Below are positions 11,560 through 24,399 of a stretch of DNA of 64,000 nucleotides, piece after piece. Each line of letters begins with the position of its first letter. The first letter of the stretch is position 1. The stretch is taken from NCBI GenBank assembly GCA_030770545.1, contig CM061107.1:2878001-2942000 (forward strand), given 5' to 3'. The position numbers were made by a program, and so were the translations under genes. The DNA is from Macropodus opercularis. Lineage: Eukaryota; Chordata; Actinopteri; Anabantiformes; Osphronemidae. The notes below the pieces were generated by a model. The model had not been told where the DNA came from. It did not search any database and saw nothing but the letters and a program-made list of their open reading frames with translations.

Positions 11560-11847
11560 AGGGTCTGGAAAAGCGTCCAGCAGGTGGCGCCACACACGAG
11601 GTTGTCATGTAGCGCGCCATTAAAACCAGAGAAGAAGAAGCTGCCGCGTTCCCGCGCGTTGTGTGTTTGCGTGGTAGTGACGCTATTTGCGGCTGAATTC
11701 GCGTGTCCGCAGACGGAGGGTCTTCACGACTAACACCAGGAGGAAACAAGCGTGTTTAGCTGTTGCTGGTCCCTTCAGCCGCATCTGCTTCGAAAGCGCG
11801 GGCTTTCAGCGAAATGGCGACAACGAGCAAATATGGCGGCCGTTCAG
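11560..11847 (+). promoter_or_regulatory. CpG-rich promoter and first exon of an unidentified gene
   Basis: CpG density rises sharply from about 11560. The block carries a consensus CTCF motif (11577-11591), the CpG-rich strings CTGCCGCG and CCCGCGCG, and a YY1 motif (AATATGGCGGC, 11830-11840) of the kind found just downstream of transcription starts. It ends at a strong 5' splice site, TTCAG|GTAACC, at 11847/11848. Two ATGs in different frames (11814 and 11833) sit in TISU/YY1-like contexts. Spliced to the candidate exon at 14344 they give only 17- and 15-codon ORFs, so they are probably upstream ORFs. The gene is not recognised. It points the same way as ormdl3. Confidence 0.5.
11577..11591 (+). 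promoter_or_regulatory. Consensus CTCF motif
   Basis: CCAGCAGGTGGCGCC matches the CTCF core consensus at all positions. It lies at the upstream edge of the CpG-rich first exon, which is a common position for CTCF. Confidence 0.6.
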
Positions 11848-14343
11848 GTAACCAACGACGCAGACTCGATCTGTGAAGGTGAAGGCGTAGCAGTGCTGCT
11901 TGTGGTACACGTGTAATGGTTATTAATTCGTTGAGTTAAAGAACAAGGTTCCAATTTGACAGTATGGCAAAATGAGCCCCCAGCGGAGGAGAGATGTGAT
12001 CTGCTCCCCGTGAAAACGTCCTGGAAATGAATAAATGTTTTGCGCCTGGACTTGTTTCTTGTGGGGTTAAAGGTTTCATTTCAACCTGGGGCCTGGGTGG
12101 AGCTGATGCTCCCACCGGTGGTGGCCGGACAGGTCGAGTCTGTGGAGCAGTCGCCCGCAGTTTATTCAAATCTGATGCTTTTACAGTATTTAAGTTGCTC
12201 ACTTTACACACGACTGAGGTTATTGCTGCTCAGTCACTGCTTATACGGCCCCATAACACTCCAACAGGCCCTGCTTAGTTATTAATTTATGCTTATTGTA
12301 ATAGTTTTAATAATGTATTCGTTGTAATGCACAGATGTTTAACAGCAGCAATAGATCACAAAGTCATTAGTGCCACATTAGTACAAATACACACCAGAAC
12401 TATTAGACTGACTTATAAATATTTACATGTTCTGGTGTAAATAGTTTTGGAAAACAAAACAAGGATTAAAAAATAAGCCACAAGGCTTAAATATTCTCTA
12501 AAATGATAATTTTGTGTACATTGAAAGTGACTTTACTCTAGTAATTTTTAATACATTTAATTCGACATTTTTCAGACATTTGTTCATGGTAAGTTAGGTT
12601 TTCACATACAGGAATGTATTTGGTCAGCATATACAGAAAAGAATCCCATTTAAAATGACATCTCTATTAATGGGAGGACACGGACAGACTGTGTGGCTGG
12701 ATTTGAACCATCCATGTGCTGGTCCTAGTGTCACGGTATTGTTGCACACGGTTGATGAGCCAACTTCTAACTTCGTCTTCACTCAGCTGCAGAGGGCTCA
12801 GAGGTTTTTCTGCTCTTTTGATTGGTCCTCGACAGATTTTGCATCACAGAACTCAATGAATGATGTAAGAAGTGTTAGCAGCCAGCTTCTGCTTCAGCAA
12901 CAGCTTCTTTTGACAGAGCTGCTTCCAGGGAGCTCGCCCCCATGCGATGAAGTGTCAGCTCCACAACTCGTTACCTGAATCATTCATAAATGATGGCTTG
13001 TAAATGATGAGCAATGTAACTCACTCTGGATGAATATGGTGATGCCATTAATAATGCAGGAGCAGGACACTGGACTCCACTCTCCAACAAGAGCCCTTTT
13101 ATCCTTTCAGGCTCAGACTTCCTTTCATCCATTTGTCTTTTTTTTTTTACTTTTTATACCATCATCTTTATCTTTGTTCCCTCTATTAGTTCCATTTGCT
13201 TATTCGCTCACGTATCAACTTTACTCTGTCCCTGTGTTTCTTCTCATCTGGCTTTCTCTCTCCCGACACCTAATTTTCGCCCTTCCTTTTTGAAATCCTC
13301 CCCGACTTTGTTTGAGCTGCGCTCTCTGCTGATTTGTGAGGAGCATCAAGGTGAACCACAGAGGCGGCTGCTAGAGCAACTCTTCCATTACCTTCCTTGC
13401 ATCCACATGGGAGTGTTACCTGCCTCTGAGGCCTGGTGGAAGTTCACTGCAGCCCTGCTATCAAACTGGCTGGTACATTAGTGTTAGTTCATTTTGTCTT
13501 TGTGACTTGTATGTAGGTGAAGATTTCCAGATAATAGAAAAGGCTGATTTCAGATTAGAGCACAGGATTTGCATTCGCTAAGACAGTTGGTGGCGCTGTT
13601 TCTCCAGCTGGGTTTCACTAGGTCATTGCTGTAGAAGATGAGCCTTTCAATGACCAGTTAAATCTTAAATGTAGGAATATCCTGTGGAAAATGTGGAAAT
13701 ATGGCCTTTCTTTTGTTTCCTTTATTAATGCATGGAATGTCAGCTTCCTCATCCCACCACACAGATCTAATGTTTTCCCGTGGCATTTAAGTTGCATTCA
13801 CGGATGCAATGAATCTTTCATGATTCCAACGCTTGGCTTGTTCTGTCTCTTACCGTGTTCTTTTGTCTTAGTTAAACTGTCAGCATGTGAACACTTTCTG
13901 CCTGATTTGTTTTGCTTTTGTTCAGATTCAGTAGTAGTTAGTTGGGAATCATTTAATGAGGAGCTGCAGCCAAAAATAAAACAGTCTGAGGTTGTGATGG
14001 AGAATAGGGGCAACTGGCAAATCCTGAGAAAAATAACGGCGCAAGTAAATGTTAAAGACACTGTGAGCAGCATTATGTTGCTGTGGATGCTTGTTTGTAT
14101 GTGTGTGACTGCTTAATAGCAATTTCATGTTATGGAGTGGTTTTATTGTCGTTACTAAACCAGCTGGCAGCTTGGCAACAATGTGCTAATAAAAGCATTT
14201 AAGCTCATCTAAACATATCTGTACAGTTAAGAGTCACTGCTAGGGAGTAATACTACTTTAACATTGATTATAGATTAGTCATGTCAGCTTTTCCTCTCAA
14301 CTGTGGCTGATGTGAGTGAAAGTGTTTGTGTTTGTCTTTGCAG

Positions 14344-14420
14344 GGCACGATCCAAGTGAATGAGGATGAGCACTGACCAACCAACCGCAGGACCAATAAC
14401 AGCCAGAGTCACAGTGAATG
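14344..14420 (+). other. Candidate second exon of the unidentified gene
   Basis: A good 3' splice site (GTGTTTGTCTTTGCAG) precedes it and a moderate 5' site (GAATG|GTAAAC) follows it. The exon is 77 bases long. Both short frames from the 11814 and 11833 ATGs end within it (TGA at 14361 and 14374). The third frame opens at ATG 14360 or 14366, reads MSTDQPTAGP...VTVN, and stays open to the donor, leaving phase 1. This would be a normal arrangement for a first coding exon. I do not recognise the protein and could not find the next exon. It may be a chance splice pair. Confidence 0.35.
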
Positions 14421-14472
14421 GTAAACGAGTAGCTAAATGACTGTGATCTGTGTTTTGTTAAGGCCACCCTGC

Positions 14473-14681
14473 TTGAGCCTTATGCAGCCTTCAAGGGGTC
14501 AAAATGAAAAACAGGGGGCGCGCAAAGCTCAAAAGTCAAACAAGGGCTGGATAGAACAGACGATAAATCACAACACGCTTTATCTAGATGAATGGTTGGC
14601 TTGTGTGTGTTTTTGAGCTTTGAGCGCCCCCTAGTTTACAGTGAGGTCGTTTTGAACCCTCAAAGGCTGCACAAGGGTTAA
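14473..14681. mobile_element. MITE with long inverted ends, piggyBac-like
   Basis: The right end reads, inward on the minus strand, TTAACCCTTGTGCAGCCTTT. The left end reads TTGAGCCTTATGCAGCCTTC. Further in, both arms share (G)GTCAAAA or GTTCAAAA and then AGGGGGCGC...CAAAGCTCAAAA. The arms are about 65-70 bases with one short length difference, around a loop of about 65 bases. TTAA at the right end and TTGA (one change) at the left match the TTAA target of piggyBac elements. The element is about 209 bases and has no ORF, so it is non-autonomous. Confidence 0.65.
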
Positions 14682-15639
14682 ACCACCATTGTATCACAAT
14701 GAACAGCTTACACTGTAACTATTAACCTGCATATAACACAAGGCCTTCTGGGTAAATAAGAAAGGTGATTGAACTCTCTTGAATTGTGGGGAAGCAACTT
14801 TTAAATAAGTAGGCTAGTTAAATTCACTCTGCAAATTTAATTATAAAGATAAATTATGAAGGACAGCAGGTAAAAAAAATAAGAGCTGCTTGTCTTATTC
14901 CAATTAGTTCAGTTTCATTATGTACGTTTGCGTTTAATAACCGAACTTTAATAAATTCTCTGGCTAACTGATGTTGCATTTGTGTATTGGAGAAATATCG
15001 TCCTTCAAAATGATTGATTGGGTTGATCTAATCAGCCACCTCAATAGTGTAGAACGATATCATCAGTAGAAACGGGATTTGTCTGTGATTACTTTCTACC
15101 TATTCAACAGAGTCAAATATTGCCTTGACTATTAAAGTCAATAAGTTGTAAAAGCCTGTCCAAAGGCGTTTTATGGCCGTGGGCTGTGTATGGCTGAATA
15201 TGAATCAGGCTACTGAGGACTGAAGATGCTCGTTCCCTGAAGGGGCCATATGTTTGATTATAACTGTGTGTGCGTCACCTTAACCGCAGTGATCAGTCAC
15301 AACCGAAGCATTTGCTGGGTCCCCTGTGAGACGATGGATGGAGCAGGACAAAGTAGAGAGGCACGAGCAGGTGATGTACAGTATGTGTGCATGACATTGG
15401 TTTGAACAGGGTGGGGGTTGGGTGTAAGAGTAGAAACAAGCCCTGCTGGCAATTAGCCACGGCCTGACTGAGAGATGAGACATAGCGAGGAGGCAATTAG
15501 CTGACAGCGAGAAGAGGAGTGACCTGTCCATCTGCCTGTCATACATCATGAATACAGGGTGTGGCCCTACTGCTACCATTTGTGGTCCCATTAAGAAATT
15601 TGCTCTCAGTCATATTTCTAAGATCTGAGCTGCGGAGAT

Positions 15640-16030
15640 CAATGAATCGAGACAGTCTTGCTGCCAGCGGGCTGGTCATGTCTAAATGAGGCCATCCTGT
15701 CTCTCCTTGTTCCTTCTGGACTGGATATGAGAGAGCATTGCCTCAGCACTTTGCTGGATGGGTGAGGAGAGTTAGAGCAATGTTGATGAGTCACTTCCAC
15801 AAGTCGTTTATTGATCGGCTGCAGGGCGTTATATCTGAGTTCTGCCCACCTGTCTACTCCGCTTATTTTCATGGAAATGATGATCTCTGAGACTGACAGT
15901 GTACCTTCCTTGCAGTCCATTATCAAGTTGTCAAGAGAAAGAAATGAAGGGATCAGAGGTTTTAGGGGATGTGAACTGGCCAGATACATCATTTATTCTC
16001 TTCCAAATTGGTTTTGGTTTGCTGGAGATA
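15640..16030. promoter_or_regulatory. Candidate conserved non-coding element
   Basis: A repeat-free block with balanced composition. It includes TGATGAGTCACTTCC (AP-1-like), TTTATTGATCGGCTG and TTTTCATGGAAATGATG. Overlapping short open frames exist on both strands but carry no protein signature. Conservation is inferred by eye only. Confidence 0.22.
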
Positions 16031-18779
16031 AGTAAATTCACTTCAGACAGACGACAGAGATTGTGTTCCAGGAAGTGTGTGCATGTTTATTAAAATTCCG
16101 CATGAACAGTCACACGCGGCAGCACTATCGCAATCTGCTCAGTCTCAGTTTGTGCCATTTGCACATTTCCTCAGAGATTAGATATTTGTTTGAGGAGGGA
16201 AATCACTGTAGGAGAATGAGAGCGACTGCAAAATTGAAAAACAGTCCTTAAAAATTAAACTGCACAAACTGGAAATATAGTAATATTAAACTGAAATTCA
16301 TCTTTTTCAACTTTAGCAGATACAAAACATATTTCATGCAGAACTGTGAAGTGAAGTTAAATGCAAATTGCTTATTCAAAGGATTTGATATGAGTTTTCA
16401 TTTGATTTGAGAACAACCAAAACAGACGAGTCATTTAGTGCCAAGTTTGGGTCTCTGTCATTTATTTCAGCTCTGCAGCACTAAGCAAGCTAAGCCTGAA
16501 TGTAGTTTCACATACTGCCTAATGTTGGAAAGTCCATTTTAAAATTGAGTGGAGGTCATGTTAAGGCTGATGTCAGGTGCACAGGTCTCTCGTCTGTGTC
16601 CGACTAGAACATCTTAGCATCTGCCCTTTCTGTAACGCGATGTCCCCGTCATCTCTGTCGGTCTTGCTTAATGTGCGATTTCCCCCAGGAACACATAAAA
16701 CATGTGCAGCTGCACAGCGTAACTGGGCTGATAGGTCAGTGTGACTGGTCTGACCCTGCCAGCATCCAGAACAATGAGTGATGACTGGATGTAGGAGATC
16801 AGGATATACGGTACGATGACCGTCTGTCTGCTTACTGTCTGCTGTGTTATGGTTTTGGACTGAGCAGTGTCATGACGTCTGTGACGCTTTTAACCTGGCG
16901 CTAAATGAGATGGAGCTTGGTGGAGCCACGTTCACGGTCTATAAAGCAGCGTCTGTGTGCGTTTGGTCTCTTCCCAATCAGAGGACAGTTTAGTGTAAAG
17001 GTCTGTGGCAGGCAGAAGGTTTGAATGTAAATAAACAGTTGGATGCTACTTTATCTCATGAGCGTATGCTTGAGGTATGAATCCATACATAAAGAAAGTA
17101 TACAGTAGTTTTATACACACACTATATATATGTTACTGTACATTAAGGGGAAAAATATCAAGTTTCTACTGTACTAAATAAAAATGTCACTGTTCATGAA
17201 TAATCCATGAGCCAACCTTGGCTTTGTTTGTTCCTTTAGTAGAGCTGGTTGCTTTTCAAATGTTTATACAGCTTCACAGTTGCTGACAGCAACTAAAACA
17301 AATATTATTATTATTATTCACATGTTGAGCAAGACTAATATAAAGCTGTAGTGAGTTGCTTTGTCATAGGAACAGTTAAATACACAAAGCCAAGAAAAAT
17401 GGATCAGAGGCCTGTTTATCTGCTTGGCTCCTCCGCTGTCTCACAAACACTATCAGAATGAACTTAACAAACTCTAATTACAAAAGATGTGACGTTAATG
17501 GGCTCATGTTTAATGTTGTACAGAATTTAAGAATTTATTACATTTTTAGTAGCAGATGGTTTATCATCAATCCACTGTAACTGATACTAAGCCAGCTGAC
17601 ACAGACGCTCATAATATTAATAAGTGTAAGTATGAAACATGTGAATTTTAAATTTCCACCTGAACACTTGCTGCTCCAGAATACACGCATGTTGTTGCCT
17701 GACTAATGTAATAACCCTTAACCCAGCACATTCTGGTTTAAAAGGGAGGAAACTGCACTTTCTGTCTGTCCAGTGTTAGCTGGGGGTTGATGATCTTCCA
17801 CAGGAAATGAATTCTGCTCCAGGACATTTAACTGTCATGCGATGCTCTGCCAAGATATGGCGCAGAATGAGCAAATGATTTACTCACACAACCATTACAT
17901 AACACTAAGTACTGTACAGAGAACGATAAACAAGAACAGAAAGATAAACAAAGAGGAGCCTCCCTCCCGTTAGAGGAAAATGTATTTCAGGCTAAAAAGT
18001 TTTTAAAAAACCCAACCCAGGGGGTTTATATCAAGGCCAGAGAGGAAAGTAGCTGTAGAGAGGGAGGAAAAGTTTCAGCTGCATCTTCATATGGATACAG
18101 AGCGTAGCTCTTTGATGGGGTTTGCATTTTTTAAGATGTTCTCAATCAGAGGGCTTCTGAATTCATCCAAAGGTTTTAGTTTGCTGCTGTATAAAATATC
18201 AGTCCAGAAGAGTTCGCCAGCTGAGTTCACAGGGACATTTCCTTTAAAGTTAAAGAGGCTGCTGAGCTGTGTAGGAGTATAGAGATGTACATGGAAGCAC
18301 ACACACACTTGGTTTCTTCTTTATTACGGAGATTGCATTTCTCATTCCCTTTCTGCTGTTGTCCTCATGTGTCTCTGCCTGGCCTTTTCCTCCAGCTGTT
18401 GCTTTGATATTAGCTTCATGAAATCTGTGTGAACACCACAGACGCAAGTAATCTTCCCCACTGCAAGGGTTTGTTCAGATGGGCTCTCTCATTCTCTTAT
18501 CATCTCACGTCTTTAATCCTCTCACCCTCAACAGAATACGAGAACTGCCAGCTCTTTTTTCCTTTTTTTTCATAGTTTGGTGCAAGTCGGGTGAATGGAT
18601 GTGATGTTTTCCATCATTTTCTGTGGATGTCTGACTGGGTAGCTGTTCTCCTACGGGTGTCCTGATGAGCAGGTTCATTGTTCTGTCCTCTGCTCACCAT
18701 TGTTGTACGCGCTGCTGGAGACGACCTTAAAAATTGTTTTTCAAAAAGTGCAGAATGAAGCTCGACAGCTGGTGTCCCC

Positions 18780-19050
18780 TGCATGACGGATAATTAAAAC
18801 CAACCTAATCAGCATCCAATATGAAAGCTACTGCTGCCTTACCGGAGTCAACAGCATTTACAATCAGTTAATAATTTGGCTTGCTTTGAAATCTTGTTTG
18901 CTCCATGGGACTGATTATTAACTTATTACAGACAGACCTCTGTCCATCGCAGAGCTAAACTGGCAAATAATAAAAGCCGATATTAATCCTGTGGAACTTG
19001 AAAGACGGAGAGTTGTCGAAATTTAACTCAAAGTAATCGTGACTGTGCTT
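18780..19050. promoter_or_regulatory. Candidate conserved non-coding element
   Basis: A block free of simple repeats, with clustered homeodomain or POU-like strings: GGATAATTAAAACC, CAGTTAATAATTTGG, GACTGATTATTAACTT and GGCAAATAATAAAAGCC. It looks like a developmental enhancer, but only a cross-species alignment can show conservation. Confidence 0.25.
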
Positions 19051-20089
19051 GAGGGAGAAATCTGGAGACAATCAGCAAGTTTCATCCACGGGGGAGCGCG
19101 AATCTCTGTGCATGATTTTACACAAGCCTCCAATAGTTGGAGAGAGATTTGAGCAGATCAAAGCGATGGACCTGACTGAATCGTGCTGCCAACACTTGAG
19201 CTACGCTGCTAACTTGGCTCAAGGAGCTCAGTTATTATTTTTATTGTAATGTTTGTTGCTTTGATGTTGAGTCAAGAAACTTGTGTTGCAGCAAGTGGTA
19301 TTGATTTCATGGTATACACCACAACTCTGCCCATGAGCACCTCTCAGTTTAAAAGCAAATAAAAGCTCTAATAAGGGCATTTACAAATAAAACTCTTTTG
19401 CTGTTTATAAATATTGATTTTTCCTATAGATAGGTGGCTGCTTTAAATGTGATAATGAAGGGGATGGTCCAGACCTCGTTATGGGATTGAACACTACTGT
19501 AGTTGCATCTGTTTTTCTTGCCGAAGAAGAGATGATGAACCCAGCATTTACTCGATCAAGACATACTGTAGGAATGGATATTTTGCAGCTTATCTCTTTG
19601 TTGTACAACCCAGCTGAATCTCTAGCAGTTCATATTTAGAACTGAGTTTATTACCTGAAGTAGCAGCGCAAATAGACAACCAACAGCTCATCTGGGTCAA
19701 CATGACCACATGCATGAACCTTGTTGTGTCAAGTTGTGCATGTCCTCGTCTACTGTGTTCCCTGGCTGGCGTCCTGACGGTGCAGCATGTAAACAGAGTT
19801 GACCTTCTCTGATGTCATGTGCCGCACCGTGGCATGAAGCCAATACCCCCCCGCACTGTTAAGGGCACTAGATAACATAAGCTTTGTTGGTAAAAGACAG
19901 TCAGTACCACACATCTGATAATATACAGTGTATTGTTTATTGGTATTGTTTTGACCTTTGGCTGATTTAAGTTCCATTGCCGCTGGGCAGAGACTAACTG
20001 GTCCAACAACGCTAACTAGCCCAGTGTAATAAACTTGCAAATCATCTAATATAATCAAGCCCATTCAGGACTGGCTTCAATGCTATTTC

Positions 20090-20345
20090 CCTTCTAGCCT
20101 CAATCTAATGACAATCCAATAACGAACAAGGACAGAAAAGCAATTCACAAGATTAGAGATGATATGAACTATATGGAGGCAGATATATGGAGGCTGGCGA
20201 GGCAGGTTAATGTACAATCATTTCTGAACTTGCTGCCACACATCATCCCAGAAGCAATTTCGTTTTGATGTAAGTTTAGTTCTTAAGCAGCATAACGAAC
20301 TGCAGCAGATCTGGAGAAGAATGGAAACCCGGACGGCTTTTTTGG
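20090..20345. promoter_or_regulatory. Candidate conserved non-coding element
   Basis: A repeat-free block with CAATCTAATGACAATCCAATAA (CCAAT-like and homeodomain-like strings) and a local near-repeat, TATATGGAGGCAGATATATGGAGGC. No coding signature. This is a judgement by eye. Confidence 0.2.
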
Positions 20346-21083
20346 GAGCTAATGGAGAATAAGTGATACGCTTACAGTGTCACTTCTTTAATTAGATTGT
20401 TGTACATATTCTTTTTAGCGATCAGACCTTAAGTAATATAAATGCAGTATCGCTCCTTTACTTCACCCCTCAGCAGTTGCTGGATGGAACCATGACTGTA
20501 GTGTCTTCAGTGTCTTCCCTCATGTTTTGAAAACCTTTATAGAGTAGAAAACAGTTTGCAACGGAATTAGTTGTAATTATCCAGTGTTCGAATCAACCAC
20601 ACCACAATCATTAGCCAATAAAAAATACCCAGCAGTTCCTGAAAAATCATCATGTCATTTAAATGGCTTGACATTAAAACACTTATTTAATACACACACT
20701 CATTAAAGGTTGCTGTGCACATCTGTAAATCTTATTATAGATATGTAGAAATGTCCTGTGGATTTATTGCTTCATAATGTGCAACAAATATGTGTCTTTG
20801 AATAAAATGCTACAATTGCTTTCTGATGAAATTCCTCTCTTTCGTGTGGAAGCTCGCATATCGTCACAGTCTGCGTCTCCTTGAAAACCACTTGTGTGCT
20901 GTGTGGTACACGCGTCACGTGTATATCGTTCCAGGGCTTTGTGGAAATGTATTCTGTTTCACAAACGCAGTGTGTTGGATGATAGCCTGCACACACACCT
21001 GAGCCCTGCCTTGGAAGTGTACTTCAACCTCTCTCCTCCATGACTCTGATCTCACTGAGGTGCCTCGCACAGCTCATCCAAAC

Positions 21084-21107
21084 CATGACTCAAAGCTGTG
21101 AGTCATG
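21084..21107. promoter_or_regulatory. Perfect inverted pair of AP-1 (TRE) sites
   Basis: CATGACTCA (21084-21092) and TGAGTCATG (21099-21107) are exact reverse complements separated by six bases. Each arm contains a consensus AP-1 heptamer (TGACTCA or TGAGTCA). The arrangement suggests a dimeric bZIP target. Occupancy is unknown. Confidence 0.45.
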
Positions 21108-24100
21108 CATTCAGGCCGTGAGGGCAGGCAATCATTCTGGTCAAAACCAGCCTTTCTAGTCATTAACTGCAGTGAAGAATAATCTGAACGGCCTCCGATT
21201 TATGGGGCATTATGAAGTTAGAAGTATGTTATGTATCTGTATTTGTTGATATTGGCCGCCGTTGCTCGTAGCGACGTAAGTCTGTTGCTTTTGGAGCTAC
21301 TGTTACTGCGTACGCATGGAATGAGCCAAACTAATGCACACAAATTCTAATTTCCATGCAGAAGCTTCGGGGGATGTGGTTTTGTCTGCTTGCAATGGAG
21401 AAGAAATAAGAAGGTTTCTTTGTGAACGTGAGTTTTTTTACTCTTTTATTAGCACATAAACATTTACAACCTGCTGTCATGTCTGCCAGATAGCTGCGTA
21501 CGACACGTGGGTGTCGTGCAAAGCAAGCTAAAAATACGCCACTTTAAATACATCTCACACTATATATTATTAATAGTGAGCAGACCAGCAGCAAAGACGT
21601 GACCCCACATACCTCCTGCTCCCTCTCCTCATTACTGCCTGATGAGAGCTGGAACATCCCTTTAGGGCTCAGTCAGTGCACTATTAGCTGCTGTCTGGTG
21701 ACTGAGGTCTGGAGGAAAGTGCAGTCAGCCTCAGCATACCAAGCTCTAACCACTCACTCATTTGGTCAGAAGAAACCCTGAGAGAGACGCCTTGTGAGGA
21801 ACGTGTAGAGTGTAGCAGTGTTAAGGTTAGTTTGTGTGATGCAACATATTCTCATATCTATGTTCAAAAATATTTATTTATCAGCACAATGCACAGGAGG
21901 CAAAGGACTGTGACTAAAGACCAATTCCCAGCAGGACGTTGTTGCTATAGACAGAAAAGCAGAACATTTTGTGTGAATAATGGTTGGCATTTCTCCAGCA
22001 AGTATGACTGTCAATCACTTTTTACATGTGTTTGGGTTTTAAAGAATGTGACCCCTGACCCTTGGAACAAGGCTTGAGGTGCTTTCCACAAGCAGCCCTT
22101 GTACTGTATGCAGCAGGATTTCTGACTGTGTCGTTCCAGCAGCAGTAAATTAATATGGACATGAGATCAGAATGTGTTTACTGTACGCATGTGAGTGTGG
22201 AGCAAACATCTTTACTGTTTACTGAGGCAGTCTGATGCTCAGAAAAAGATACAGGTGATGCTGGGAAGAGGGTTTAAATGAGTCTTTTCTGTCTCAAGGT
22301 CAGTGAAGCTGTTACACAACGAAAGTTCATGGGATGTATTTTGAACAAACATTTCACATTTCTTTAGTTAAAAAGCACATTAAAAATCATTTCTTGTTTC
22401 TGCCTGGTTCCAACTATGCAACATGAAGACTGGCTTGCATTTGTTGTAATACGTGGTGCCTATTTCCAAATGATTATTTGCTGGTATTTCCAGAAGGCGA
22501 TAGATGTCTCTTTTATAGGTCTACACTGAGCAGTAGCAGCAGTTGTATGATGTCAGTGTTGGACAAACTGAAGCTTCTGTAATTTAGACTTTACAGCTCT
22601 CTACCCTGGATTCCCCCTCTCTGGAGAACATTGAGAATAGGAACTGGTAATTGATTTCCAGATCATGCAGGAAAGAGGATGTAGGGACTTTGTTTAGATG
22701 TGTCACAGCCACCAGGTGTAAAAAAATCACAGCAGATTTCAGTTCTCTTAAAATGTCTGGCCAAACCAATAACTGCTGCTAAAAGATTAGTCAACATGTA
22801 AGACAACGTGTCTGGAAACTAAGAACATAGAGCTCCACGTGTCATATTGTCGATTGCAGAGCTAATTAGTCCCTGAGGGCAAGAGTTATTGGAGCTGTTG
22901 ATGTGAGTCTATTAAGTATTATTATTCTGACATCTAAAGATTGTTTGTAGTTGCTGTCTTGTCACATTGGCTGTTCCAACATGCGAATGGTCCCAGCAGA
23001 TGGTGGCTCGCACGATCTCTAAAGGCACTTACCAGTTTGGACGTAGCTGCATTGTATGAGCACCGCTCCTTTCTGATCTAAACATCCAGTCCGCTGCCCA
23101 ACAGCAGTGATTTTGTCAGCTCAGTAGCAAGCTAGCTCCACCGGCTTGATCTCTTTTCCAGCGAAAGCAAAGGCACAGCAGTTCTTCTTTCCGCTGCGTG
23201 TAGTAAATTGCGGTCACTCCTCCAATCTTCAGAAGACCTTGGTGTCTGTAGCTGGACTCACCACATAAAAGCTGCTCTCCTTTTGTCACTTAAAGACTAA
23301 TACCGTTCTATGATGGAAGAAATAGTTGAACAGCAGGACACTGCATGTGCAAAAGGACTAAAATGAAATTTTCACACATTATTAGTTGGTATATAAGTCA
23401 AGGTATGTACCATATTAGTGCCGTAGAGGGAACACTAGGCTAAAAATACATTATATATTGGTGGTGAAGGACACAGGAGTTGTGTCCTTGTTTAGCTGCA
23501 ACCAGAGGAGCATAATGAGCCCTGCAGGGCCGTTATAATTTATTCAGTCTGGAAATACAGACCTTGAGCCCCTGAACTGGGAGATTTCTGTTCTGTACTG
23601 AGGTTAGACAATATTTCATGTCTCGGGGTGAAGGATATAAGCAACCTGAAATGACGTTTCTGAAAATCTAAAAAGCACCAGTCAGTCCACTGCTGTGACA
23701 TTAAAAGGTCGTCTGGTGTAATGTGCGTTTACTCTATTACAATGTGGCTATAACAATTTATGCTTTTGGCCATCAAGCTTTAAATCAGCAGATAAATCCC
23801 TAAGCAGTCGTAGAAGGTAAAACCTTTGCACAAGATACTGATGTGTATACAGCAGGTCCTGTCTCCATCTGCAAGGTACCAGGTTTTGGTGTCTTGGTCT
23901 TGTAACTGGCACACAGGTAAACGTGTTTAGATTCTGTTTAGTGCACAGCAGGACATGTGTTGACATTTGGCACAGTTTCAAAATGCTGTGATTCTGTTTC
24001 CGTGTGGTGATGAGCAGTAAACGTCAGGTGTAGGGATTAATTATTAGTTTAAATATTACAGTTTAGTTTCTGAAATTAAATTCTAGGAATGATGTTTGAC

Positions 24101-24399
24101 ATGACAGAATAAAGGCCGGATCACCCTGCAGTACACTGGCTGTCATGTGTTTCCGATATTTACCTCCTTGTAATCCTGTTTTTTTGGTGGGGGGGTTTGA
24201 TATATTCAGGAAGCTGAGTCATTATCTGTGTGACCTTTAAGTTGCAGAATTTAAGATGCAGACGTAATTGATGCACTAGTCTAAGTATAAGCTCACTGTG
24301 AATGCTGCGTGCATTGGTGGCTCTGCTTATACAATAGTTGAGTGATTTCCATTGCCTTAATATGATATTTGATATTCACGAGGAACAGATGCATCTAAT

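Noticed and set aside
20583..20600. GTTCGAATC, like a tRNA B box
   Set aside because: No A box at the right distance and no cloverleaf on either strand.
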